DNA of 64,000 nucleotides from NCBI GenBank assembly GCA_904501755.1, contig CAJGBV010000005.1:1-64000 (forward strand), written 5' to 3'. The notes below the pieces were generated by a model. That model was not told the DNA's origin, did not search any database, and saw nothing but the letters and a program-made list of their open reading frames with translations. The stretch is from Clostridiaceae bacterium. Its GTDB lineage: Bacteria; Bacillota; Clostridia; Oscillospirales; Acutalibacteraceae. Positions 16,913-24,852 of the stretch are shown here, piece by piece; position 1 is the first letter of the stretch; each line of letters begins with the position of its first letter. Position numbers and translations under genes: made by a program.

Positions 16913-18706
16913 ATGGCAGAAAACAGACTTATAGGAAATTATCCCGTAATTGGTATTCGTCCTACAATTGACGGAAGAAGAGGTCCTCTTAAGGTTAGAG
17001 AAAGCCTTGAGGAGCAGACTATGAATATGGCAAAGAGTGCCGCTGCTCTTATATCTGAAAATATCAGATATTCTAACGGCGAACCCGTAAAGGTGATTAT
17101 CGCTGATACTACAATCGGTAGAGTTGCAGAGGCTGCTGCTTGTGCTGATAAATTCAGAAAAGAGGGAGTAGATATTACCCTTACCGTAACTCCTTGCTGG
17201 TGCTATGGTGCTGAAACTATGGATATGGATCCCCTTACCATCAAAGGTGTTTGGGGGTTTAATGGAACTGAGCGTCCCGGTGCTGTTTATCTTGCTTCTG
17301 TTCTTGCTACTCACGCTCAGAAAGGACTTCCTGCTTTTGGTATTTATGGTAATGATGTAAAGGATGCAAACGATACCGAAATTCCTGAAGACGTAAAGGA
17401 AAAGATTTTGCGTTTTGCAAGAGCCGGTGTTGCTGTTGCTACAATGAGAGGTAAATCCTATCTGCAGATAGGCTCTATCTGTATGGGTATCGGCGGTTCA
17501 ATAATCTCTCCTGAGTTTATCGAAGAATATCTTGGTATGCGTGTTGAATCGGTGGATGAGGTTGAAGTTATCAGACGAATGACCGAAGGCATTTATGATA
17601 GTGATGAATATGAAAAAGCACTTGCTTGGGCAAAGAAATACTGTATTGAAGGTTTTGATAAGAATCCTGAAGAAATGCAGAAGACAAGAGCCGAAAAGGA
17701 TGCAGAGTGGGAATTTGTTGTTAAGATGATGGTTATTATCAAAGACCTTATGAACGGTAACGACAAGCTTCCTGAGGGCTGTGAAGAGGAAATGGTTGGT
17801 CATAATGCTATTGCCGCAGGTTTCCAGGGGCAGCGTCAGTGGACTGACTTCTATCCTAACTGTGATTTCCCTGAGGCTTTGTTAAATACTTCTTTTGACT
17901 GGAACGGCGCAAGAGAACCTTACATACTTGCTACTGAAAACGATGTACTTAACGGTATCGGTATGCTGTTTATGAAGCTTCTTACCAACCGTGCTCAAAT
18001 GTTTGCTGATGTACGTACCTGTTGGAATGGTGAGTCTGTAAAACGTGTTACAGGCTATGATATTGAGGGTAAGGCAAAGGATGCTGACGGATTTATCCAT
18101 CTTATTAATTCGGGTGCTTGCTGTCTTGATGCTAACGGTGCCGAAAAGGATGAAAACGGCAATTCCGTTATGAAAGAATGGTACAATGTTACCGATGAAG
18201 ACATTAAGGCTGTAATGGAAAATACCACCTGGAATTATGCTGACCTTGGTTATTTTAGAGGTGGCGGATTCTCTTCTCGTTTTGAAACAAAGGCTGAAAT
18301 GCCCGTTACTATGATTAGACTTAATATCGTTAAGGGTGTAGGTCCTGTTCTTCAGATTGCTGAAGGTTGGACAGTACATCTTCCCGAAGAGGTTAGTGAT
18401 ACCTTGTGGAAGAGAACCGACTACACATGGCCTTGTACCTGGTTTGCTCCAAGACTTACAGGTGAGGGTGCCTTTAAATCTGCTTATGATGTAATGAACA
18501 ACTGGGGTGCAAATCACGGTGCGATTTCTTACGGTCATATCGGTGCCGACCTTATTACAATGTGTTCTATGCTTCGTATTCCTGTTTGTATGCACAATGT
18601 ACCTGAGGATAAGATTTTCCGTCCTGCTTCCTGGAATGCTTTCGGTATGGATAAAGAGGGTCAGGATTACAGAGCTTGTGCCGCATACGGACCTCTTTAC
18701 AAATAA
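16913..18706 (+). CDS. fucI: L-fucose isomerase
   Basis: A 597-residue protein that matches bacterial FucI over its whole length, with N-terminal NYPVIGIRPTIDGRRGPLK, the GIYGNDVKDANDTEIP segment, the GFQGQRQWTDFYPN motif (residues about 302-315) and C-terminal WGANHGAISYGHIGADLITM. It uses Mn2+ to interconvert L-fucose and L-fuculose in the cytoplasm; the family often also accepts D-arabinose. The catalytic Glu and Asp lie in the conserved blocks. ATG 16913 follows CGGAGG. It is followed after 15 bp by fucU and then fucA. Confidence 0.96.
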   Translation: MAENRLIGNYPVIGIRPTIDGRRGPLKVRESLEEQTMNMAKSAAALISENIRYSNGEPVKVIIADTTIGRVAEAAACADKFRKEGVDITLTVTPCWCYGAETMDMDPLTIKGVWGFNGTERPGAVYLASVLATHAQKGLPAFGIYGNDVKDANDTEIPEDVKEKILRFARAGVAVATMRGKSYLQIGSICMGIGGSIISPEFIEEYLGMRVESVDEVEVIRRMTEGIYDSDEYEKALAWAKKYCIEGFDKNPEEMQKTRAEKDAEWEFVVKMMVIIKDLMNGNDKLPEGCEEEMVGHNAIAAGFQGQRQWTDFYPNCDFPEALLNTSFDWNGAREPYILATENDVLNGIGMLFMKLLTNRAQMFADVRTCWNGESVKRVTGYDIEGKAKDADGFIHLINSGACCLDANGAEKDENGNSVMKEWYNVTDEDIKAVMENTTWNYADLGYFRGGGFSSRFETKAEMPVTMIRLNIVKGVGPVLQIAEGWTVHLPEEVSDTLWKRTDYTWPCTWFAPRLTGEGAFKSAYDVMNNWGANHGAISYGHIGADLITMCSMLRIPVCMHNVPEDKIFRPASWNAFGMDKEGQDYRACAAYGPLYK

Positions 18707-18721
18707 AGTGAGGAATTAATT

Positions 18722-19156
18722 ATGCTTATTGGTATACCGTATATTCTCTCTCCAGAACTTTTAAAAGTTTTATGTGAGATGGGACATGGCGACAGAATTG
18801 TAATTGCAGATGCTAATTTCCCAAGTGAGAGAGTAGGAAAGAATGCTAAGGTTATTCGTATGGATGGTCACAGTGCTTGTGACGTGCTGGAAGCAATTTT
18901 AACTCTTTTTCCCCTCGACCATGCAACAAATTTTCCTGCTACCTTAATGCAAGTTTCTGCAGGTGATGATGTTGATACGCCTATTTGGGATGAGTACAAA
19001 AAGATAATTGAAGATAAACAGGGTAGAAAAAACGCTGTTTGTGAAATTGAACGTTTTGCTTTTTACGAAGAAGCAAAACAGGCGTATGCCGTTATTGCAA
19101 CAGGTGAAAAAGCGTTATATGCAAATATTATGTTGCAAAAAGGCGTTGTAAAATAA
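18722..19156 (+). CDS. fucU: L-fucose mutarotase (RbsD/FucU family)
   Basis: A 144-residue protein with the RbsD/FucU pattern: LSPELLKVLCEMGHGDRIVIADANFP near the N-terminus (the His used in mutarotation) and a C-terminal FYEEAKQAYAVIATGE with the conserved Tyr. It interconverts alpha- and beta-L-fucose so the correct anomer reaches the isomerase. It lies between fucI and fucA, 15 and 19 bp from its neighbours. Confidence 0.94.
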   Translation: MLIGIPYILSPELLKVLCEMGHGDRIVIADANFPSERVGKNAKVIRMDGHSACDVLEAILTLFPLDHATNFPATLMQVSAGDDVDTPIWDEYKKIIEDKQGRKNAVCEIERFAFYEEAKQAYAVIATGEKALYANIMLQKGVVK

Positions 19157-19175
19157 TTGTTACATAGGTGATTTT

Positions 19176-19859
19176 ATGAATTATATGGAAATCAGAGAAC
19201 AGATATGTGATGTATGTCATAAGATGTGGCAGCTCGGTTGGGTTGCTGCAAATGACGGTAACGTTTCTGTTAAGCTTCCTGACGGAAATTTTCTTGCTAC
19301 ACCTACAGGAATCAGTAAAAGCTTTATAACTCCCGATAAGCTTGTTATTATAAATGACAAGGGAGAGGTTATAGAGGGCGAGGCAGGATACAAGCCCAGC
19401 AGTGAAATTAAAATGCATCTTCGCTGTTATAAAGAACGTGAAGATGTTGGTGCTGTTGTACATGCTCATCCTCCTACAGCTACCGGATTTGCTGTTGCAG
19501 GAAAGAGTATGGACGAGTATTCTATGATAGAAACCGTAATTGCTATCGGTTCCATTCCTCTTACACCCTATGGTACGCCCAGTACCAATGAGGTGCCTGA
19601 GGCGATTGCACCTTATCTTGCAGAGCACGATGTACTGCTTCTTAAGAATCACGGAGCATTAACGGTTGGCTGTGACCTTATTACTGCTTATTATCGTATG
19701 GAAACGCTTGAACTTTTTGCGAAAATTTCTCTTACTGCTCATCTTTTGGGCGGTGCAAAAGAAATTGACAAGCCGCAGATTGATAAGCTTCTTGATTTAA
19801 GAGAAAATTACTATAAGGTAACCGGAAAGCATCCGGGATATAAGCATTATAACGATTAA
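19176..19859 (+). CDS. fucA: L-fuculose-1-phosphate aldolase (class II, AraD/FucA family)
   Basis: A 227-residue zinc aldolase with AANDGNVSVKLPDG (phosphate/substrate loop), TPTGISK, PSSEIKMH (catalytic Glu), AVVHAHPPTATGFA (two metal His) and LLKNHGALTVG (third His). It splits L-fuculose-1-phosphate to dihydroxyacetone phosphate and L-lactaldehyde. Rhamnulose-phosphate aldolases are longer, and the fucI-fucU context favours fuculose. It ends the fuc operon before a terminator; no fuculokinase gene is in the operon or elsewhere in the window. Confidence 0.9.
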   Translation: MNYMEIREQICDVCHKMWQLGWVAANDGNVSVKLPDGNFLATPTGISKSFITPDKLVIINDKGEVIEGEAGYKPSSEIKMHLRCYKEREDVGAVVHAHPPTATGFAVAGKSMDEYSMIETVIAIGSIPLTPYGTPSTNEVPEAIAPYLAEHDVLLLKNHGALTVGCDLITAYYRMETLELFAKISLTAHLLGGAKEIDKPQIDKLLDLRENYYKVTGKHPGYKHYND

Positions 19860-19867
19860 AAAATAAA

Positions 19868-19911
19868 CATCCTTAGCGTCCTGTACTGTGTGGCGTTAAG
19901 GGTGCTTTTTT
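19868..19911 (+). terminator. Terminator of the fuc operon
   Basis: An imperfect 11-bp stem (CATCCTTAGCG with CGTTAAGGGTG, including G-T pairs) around a 15-base loop and a CTTTTTTAT tail. Confidence 0.7.
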
Positions 19912-19922
19912 ATAAAGAAATA

Positions 19923-19951
19923 TTGATTTTACTATACAGATATGGTATAAT
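19923..19951 (+). promoter_or_regulatory. Promoter of the TIR-NB-ARC-TPR gene
   Basis: TTGATT (19923-19928), 17 bp, TATAAT (19946-19951), 34 bp before ATG 19986. It shows the gene is expressed separately from the fuc operon. Confidence 0.8.
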
Positions 19952-19985
19952 TTATAAAACTTTTTTAGTTTCTTCGGAGGCAAAA

Positions 19986-22433
19986 ATGGAGCAAAATTAT
20001 CACGATATTTTTATTAGTTTTTCTTTTAAAGATCAGACTGTGGCTGAGTATGTTGCTAATACCTTGCTGAATAAATATAAAATTACATATTGGATGTGTA
20101 CCCGTGATTTAGTTGGCGGCGACCATTTTAAAGGTGCTATCGTTGAAGCCATTTCAAAAGCAAGAATTGTATTACTTATCCAAAGCAAGAATTCAATCGC
20201 TTCAAAAGAGGTTCCCAAGGAGGTTTCAGTTTCTCTTGACAGAAACAAGCCTATTATTCCTTTTGTTCTTGATGATGCTGAGTTGCAGGGTGATTTAGAA
20301 TACGATTTAATTGGTATTCATCGTATTGATGCGAGAAAGCCTACACTGGAAGAGCGTATCGAAGAATTGGCACGTCAGATTTATGCAATGCTTAATAAAA
20401 CAGAAGAGGAAAGTGCCTGGAGTAAAAGAATGGCTCGCACTAAGCTTATTTCTACCGCTTCTGTTATTCCTAAAAAGGTTTTTTGCGGTCGTGAAGATGT
20501 ATTAAAGGAAATTGACAGCCGTTTTAAAAACGGTGAGAGAATACTTTTTCTGTACGGTATTGGCGGTATAGGCAAAACTCAGATTGTTAAACAATATGTA
20601 CAGCAATATAACAAAGATTATGACACTATTGTGTATGCCACCTATAAAAACAGTTTTATTGAAGTGGTAACAGGGGATACTCCTTTTACTCTTGAGCCTG
20701 AAATGAAAAGATTTATAATGTCTGACGGCTCTTATGAAAGCGATGCTGAATTTTTTCTCAGAAAAGTCGAAAAAATCAAAAGCATTTCAGATGAACGCAC
20801 CTTGATAGTTATTGATAATTTCGATGTAGAAAATGATGAGGGATTGTGTTCTCTGACCGATGGAAAATATCGTTTGATTGTTACTACAAGGTGTGACTAT
20901 TCCCGTTTTTATCCTACTATTAGGATTGAGTCAATAGATTCAATGAAAGCCTTAAGAGAAATTTTTGTAAGAAATTATGATGGCTATGAGGTTGAGGAGG
21001 ATGACCCTCGTCTTGATGAGCTTATCAATCTTGTAAACAGGCATACATATACTGTTGAACTATTGGCTATGCATATGGAAAACAGTGGACAAACTATTGA
21101 AGAAATGATTTCTGCTCTTAAAAATGAAGGCATTTTATCTCTTAACGAAGAGGTACAAAGCTCTGATATGAAAAAGCATATAGCTTATGAAAATTTGCTT
21201 AAAATGTTCCGTATGTTTACCCTTAATGATGAAGAAAAACAAATTTTGCTTTATCTTTCCTTTATGCCGATTGACGGTGTTAATGTGCGTAATTTTAGAG
21301 AGTGGGCAGATATTGATTCTTGTAAAATTATCAAAGAACTGGAAAATAAAAGCTGGATTGTTAAGAACACCGAGGGTATTGCGCTGCATCCCATTATTCG
21401 TGATGTTGTAAAATACGAAATTCCTGCTACTGTGGAAAACTGTAAAGGCTTTATAGAACGCTTTACAGAGTCAATTGATGACAAAAAAATGTGGGCTGCA
21501 AAGCAGTGTGATAAAAGCAGATTAGCTCAAATTGCAAAAGAGATTATCAACAGGTTTAACGTGATAAATGAGAGTAATGAGATGCTTTACTATTTTACAC
21601 AGACTTTGCTGAGCTTTTATGTGGATATTGATGCTTCTATTGTTCTTGCCAAAAGACTGTATGAATACAATCTGAATACCTATGGTCAGTCAAGTTTTAA
21701 AACAGCCCGTGCTGCCTTTAAATGCGGTTGGGCGTTTTCTGTCAATCCATATACAAATAACTCTGTAGACGAGGCTATAGCATGGCTTGAAAAAGCAGAT
21801 GAAATTTTCGAACAAACCGTGATGAATACTTCTGATGAAATATCCCGACATACTATGACAAAGACTACATTATCAAAAATGTATATGATAAGATACAGAC
21901 AAAAGGGTTTAAAGTATGATTACGATTTGGCAAAAAGTGTTGCTGAAAGCTCTATAGAACACGCTAAAAAGCATTTTCGGTCAGATGATTACCATCATGC
22001 AAAAATTGGTGGAGCATATATGCAACTTGCGGAGGTGCTGATTCTGGGCGGTGAGGCTGAGTCTGCACTGTGTGCCTCTGAAAATGCACATAAAGTTTTA
22101 ATGGAAATGTTCGGTGACGAAAATAATGTTGATATGTCCCTTGCATATTTTACTAAAATGAATGCACTTTTTGCACTTGGAGATATAGATAGTGCGATAT
22201 ATTTTGCTGAGAGAAGCGGTTATGTGTATGAGCGTTATTTCGGCGGTAATCATCCAAGATTATATGAAACAAATCTCCTGATTGGTGATTGCTATATCCA
22301 AAAGGGGCAATATGAAAAGGCTGTGGAGTTTTACAGAGAATCTCTTAAGGTTGCAGAAAATATTTTTGCTCCCGATGCAGACCAGATAAATGACCTTAGG
22401 AATAAAATTTCAAATGCTATGGAAAGGGCCTAA
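19986..22433 (+). CDS. TIR-NB-ARC-TPR protein (bacterial NLR-like STAND ATPase)
   Basis: An 815-residue soluble protein starting at ATG 19986 after CGGAGG. Residues about 5-110 form a TIR domain (HDIFISFSFKDQ, WMCTRDLVGGDHF, IVLLIQSKNSIASKEVPKEV; Glu79 fits the NADase glutamate position). Residues about 165-430 form an NB-ARC/STAND ATPase: P-loop GIGGIGKT (191-198), Walker B LIVIDNFD (about 273-280), sensor LIVTTR, and a GLPLA-like HTYTVELLA, then a winged-helix part. Residues from about 560 carry about five TPRs ending YIQKGQYEKAVEFYRESLKVAE. Such proteins use the repeats to sense a ligand, assemble through the ATPase and fire the TIR, often depleting NAD in antiphage defence. This role is inference; no other defence genes adjoin. 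sfsA follows after the stop codon with no gap. Confidence 0.9.
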   Translation: MEQNYHDIFISFSFKDQTVAEYVANTLLNKYKITYWMCTRDLVGGDHFKGAIVEAISKARIVLLIQSKNSIASKEVPKEVSVSLDRNKPIIPFVLDDAELQGDLEYDLIGIHRIDARKPTLEERIEELARQIYAMLNKTEEESAWSKRMARTKLISTASVIPKKVFCGREDVLKEIDSRFKNGERILFLYGIGGIGKTQIVKQYVQQYNKDYDTIVYATYKNSFIEVVTGDTPFTLEPEMKRFIMSDGSYESDAEFFLRKVEKIKSISDERTLIVIDNFDVENDEGLCSLTDGKYRLIVTTRCDYSRFYPTIRIESIDSMKALREIFVRNYDGYEVEEDDPRLDELINLVNRHTYTVELLAMHMENSGQTIEEMISALKNEGILSLNEEVQSSDMKKHIAYENLLKMFRMFTLNDEEKQILLYLSFMPIDGVNVRNFREWADIDSCKIIKELENKSWIVKNTEGIALHPIIRDVVKYEIPATVENCKGFIERFTESIDDKKMWAAKQCDKSRLAQIAKEIINRFNVINESNEMLYYFTQTLLSFYVDIDASIVLAKRLYEYNLNTYGQSSFKTARAAFKCGWAFSVNPYTNNSVDEAIAWLEKADEIFEQTVMNTSDEISRHTMTKTTLSKMYMIRYRQKGLKYDYDLAKSVAESSIEHAKKHFRSDDYHHAKIGGAYMQLAEVLILGGEAESALCASENAHKVLMEMFGDENNVDMSLAYFTKMNALFALGDIDSAIYFAERSGYVYERYFGGNHPRLYETNLLIGDCYIQKGQYEKAVEFYRESLKVAENIFAPDADQINDLRNKISNAMERA

Positions 22434-23129
22434 ATGAAGTATAGAGAAATAGTTAAGGGTACATTTATAAGCCGACCAAACAGGTTCATCGCTAAGGTTA
22501 ATATTAATTCAAAAGAAGAAACAGTCCATGTAAAAAATACCGGAAGATGCAAAGAACTTCTTGTAAAGGACTGTACCGTATATTTGAGCAAAAGTAATAA
22601 CCCTCAACGAAAAACTATGTACGACCTTGTTGCCGTGGAAAAGCAAAGAGAGAATAAACTACCATTGCTTATTAATATGGACTCTCAAATTCCAAACGAT
22701 ATTGCGGCTGAATTTCTAAGTATGGGCAATATTTTCTCTGACAATGCTGTTTTAAAAAGGGAAGTGACCTTTGAAAAGTCACGCTTTGATATTTATGTGA
22801 GGGATGGCGAAAAAGAGGCTTTTGTGGAGGTGAAAGGGGTTACTCTTGAAAAAGACGGCGTTGCTTTGTTTCCCGATGCACCGACCGAAAGGGGTATTAA
22901 GCATATAAATGAACTTATAATTGCTAAACAAAATGGTTATCGTGCAATAATTTTGTTTGTTGTACAGATGAAGGAAGTAAATGTATTTAAACCTAATGCT
23001 CAGATGCATCCTGAATTTGCACAGGCATTAAAAAACGCTAAGGAAAAAGGTGTTGAAATTTATACTGTTGATTGTATTGTTACACCTGATTCAATAAAAA
23101 TTGACGCATTTATTAAAACGGAGGTATAG
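22434..23129 (+). CDS. sfsA: SfsA family DNA-binding/nuclease protein
   Basis: A 231-residue protein with the SfsA pattern: FISRPNRFIAKV at the N-terminus (OB-like part), HVKNTGRCKELL, then a PD-(D/E)xK-like core FDIYVRDGEKEAFVEVKGVTLEKDG and the strong FPDAPTERGIKHINEL motif. E. coli SfsA was named for sugar fermentation stimulation and the family is now described as nuclease-like. Its role here is unknown. It starts immediately after the TIR-NB-ARC-TPR stop codon, so it depends on that promoter, and it is followed by two carbohydrate-modifying genes. Confidence 0.9.
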   Translation: MKYREIVKGTFISRPNRFIAKVNINSKEETVHVKNTGRCKELLVKDCTVYLSKSNNPQRKTMYDLVAVEKQRENKLPLLINMDSQIPNDIAAEFLSMGNIFSDNAVLKREVTFEKSRFDIYVRDGEKEAFVEVKGVTLEKDGVALFPDAPTERGIKHINELIIAKQNGYRAIILFVVQMKEVNVFKPNAQMHPEFAQALKNAKEKGVEIYTVDCIVTPDSIKIDAFIKTEV

Positions 23130-23131
23130 TT

Positions 23132-23938
23132 ATGGAAATAATAAACATGTGGAACAGTGTTGCGGGAGAGTGTCAGACAGAGCCGATACTGGAATACTAT
23201 CCCACTACTATTATTAATAATTCTCCCAAAACAGCAGTTGTTATTTTTCCGGGTGGAGCCTATCGTGGCAGAGCTGTTTATGAAGGACAAGGGTATGCTC
23301 ACTTTTTTAATTCACTTGGTATTGATGCTTTTGTGTGTCAGTACAGAGTGTGTCCTCATAGTTATCCTCTTTCCTTGCTCGATGCAAGAAGAGCTGTACA
23401 GTATATTCGCTATAATTGCGAAAAATTGGATATTAATCCCGAAAAAATCGGCGTAATCGGTTCATCGGCAGGAGGTCATCTTATTGCTTCTCTTTGCAAT
23501 ATTTATGATGATTTTTCCGATTATTTTGTCAAGAAAGATGAAATTGATGAAACGGAATATATGCCCAATTTCCATATACTATGTTATCCTGTAATTACAT
23601 TTAAAGATTTTGGACATCAGGGAAGCAAAGAAAATCTTTTAGGTGATAAAAAAGACGACAAACAGCTTGTTCGGTACCTGTGTATTGAGGACAGGGTTAA
23701 TAATAAAACACCTAAAGCATTTATATGGCATACCTTTGATGACTCGGGTGTTAATGTTAAAAACAGTCTTGTCTATGCAACCGCACTGAAAGATAATGGG
23801 ATACAATGTGAAGTACATCTTTATCAGAACGGTCATCATGGTATGGGTCTTGCTCAAAACAGCAACAGCGTTGGACAGTGGACTACACAACTAAGAAACT
23901 GGCTTATACATAATGACTTGATGGGTGGTGCAAAATAA
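23132..23938 (+). CDS. Alpha/beta-hydrolase, acetyl-xylan-esterase/BD-FAE-like
   Basis: A 268-residue serine hydrolase: oxyanion-hole motif FPGGAYRGRA (residues about 39-48), nucleophile elbow GSSAGGHL (Ser in GxSxG), a likely acid in HTFDDSGV and catalytic His in NGHHGMGL. The length and motifs resemble bacterial carbohydrate esterases that remove acetyl or feruloyl groups. No signal peptide. It begins two bases after sfsA (ribosome site ACGGAGG) and its stop overlaps the start of the deacetylase gene by one base, so both likely process the same glycan. Confidence 0.85.
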   Translation: MEIINMWNSVAGECQTEPILEYYPTTIINNSPKTAVVIFPGGAYRGRAVYEGQGYAHFFNSLGIDAFVCQYRVCPHSYPLSLLDARRAVQYIRYNCEKLDINPEKIGVIGSSAGGHLIASLCNIYDDFSDYFVKKDEIDETEYMPNFHILCYPVITFKDFGHQGSKENLLGDKKDDKQLVRYLCIEDRVNNKTPKAFIWHTFDDSGVNVKNSLVYATALKDNGIQCEVHLYQNGHHGMGLAQNSNSVGQWTTQLRNWLIHNDLMGGAK

Positions 23939-24804
23939 TGAAATATAGATATTTAAGATATCCAGGCGGAAAACCCAAGGCTTTGACTTTCAGTTATGAT
24001 GATGGTTGCCGTTGGGATAAAGACCTTGCTCTCATTTTCAAGGATTATAATGTAAAAGCTACCTTTAATATCAACAGTGGGTATATGGGTAAAAGTGATT
24101 GGTATCTTACTAAAGAAGAGATTAAGGAATATATTATTGATAACGGATTCGAGATTGCTGTGCATGGAGATTATCATATTGCGCCGGGTGTGGTTCGTGC
24201 TATTGACGGCATTAAGGATTGTCTTAATTGCAGACTAAATCTTGAAAAAGAATTTGGTGGAATTATAAGGGGAATGGCATATCCAAACAGTGGCATAAGA
24301 AAGCTTCTTAACGGAGCAAGTTATGAAACGGTAAGAGATTATCTCAGCGACCTTGATATTGCCTATGCAAGAAGCCTTGGCGGAGATAATAATTCCTTTG
24401 ATTTACCAACTGACTGGCTTAATTGGGTGCCTACGATGCATCACGATAACCCCAAATCGCTTGAGTGGGCAAGGGAGTTTGTTGATAGGAAAACAGAGGA
24501 AGGCTTTATCGCTTATCGTTTTCCAACCTTGCTCTATATATGGGGACATTCTTATGAATTTAATAATAAGAATAATTGGGAGCATATTCACGATTTGCTC
24601 AAAATCTTGGCTGATAAGGATGATATTTGGTACGCTACAAATATAGAGATATTTGAGTATGTTGAAGCATACAGCAGACTTGTTTTTTCTGCTGATGGTA
24701 CTAAGATTTATAATCCCACCGCCAAAACAGTATGGTTTTCACAGGACGGAGTTACTTATAGTATTTCACCTGACGAAACCTTATATATACCTTCACAAGA
24801 TTAA
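23938..24804 (+). CDS. Polysaccharide deacetylase (CE4 / NodB-like)
   Basis: A 288-residue protein with a NodB-type barrel: ALTFSYDDGCRWD (the Asp pair of motif 1, residues about 16-28) and AVHGDYHIAP (HxxxH metal motif, about 75-84). Later motifs are divergent: MAYPNSGIR replaces the usual arginine motif, and TLLYIWGHSYEF carries a His. No signal peptide or membrane anchor is seen, unlike peptidoglycan deacetylases, so it more likely acts on imported N- or O-acetylated oligosaccharides. Start and preceding stop share a base (TAATG). Together with the esterase it looks like a deacylation pair. Confidence 0.8.
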   Translation: MKYRYLRYPGGKPKALTFSYDDGCRWDKDLALIFKDYNVKATFNINSGYMGKSDWYLTKEEIKEYIIDNGFEIAVHGDYHIAPGVVRAIDGIKDCLNCRLNLEKEFGGIIRGMAYPNSGIRKLLNGASYETVRDYLSDLDIAYARSLGGDNNSFDLPTDWLNWVPTMHHDNPKSLEWAREFVDRKTEEGFIAYRFPTLLYIWGHSYEFNNKNNWEHIHDLLKILADKDDIWYATNIEIFEYVEAYSRLVFSADGTKIYNPTAKTVWFSQDGVTYSISPDETLYIPSQD

Positions 24805-24816
24805 TTGAATAAAAAT

Positions 24817-24850
24817 ATACGGCACCAGCTACTTTTTGCTGGTGCCGTAT
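24817..24850. terminator. Bidirectional terminator between the deacetylase and ligA-like genes
   Basis: A 13-bp perfect stem ATACGGCACCAGC / GCTGGTGCCGTAT with an eight-base loop, between two convergent genes. Confidence 0.88.
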
Positions 24851-24852
24851 TG

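Noticed and set aside
17882..18595. 237-codon frame antisense to fucI
   Set aside because: It is a shadow of fucI codon usage; no ribosome site and no family resemblance.
23157..23456. 99-codon frame inside the esterase gene
   Set aside because: Out-of-frame shadow of a gene with clear catalytic motifs.
19986..24804. A full defence island
   Set aside because: Only the TIR-NB-ARC-TPR gene has a defence-like architecture; neighbours are sugar-use or core genes, with no integrase or transposase.
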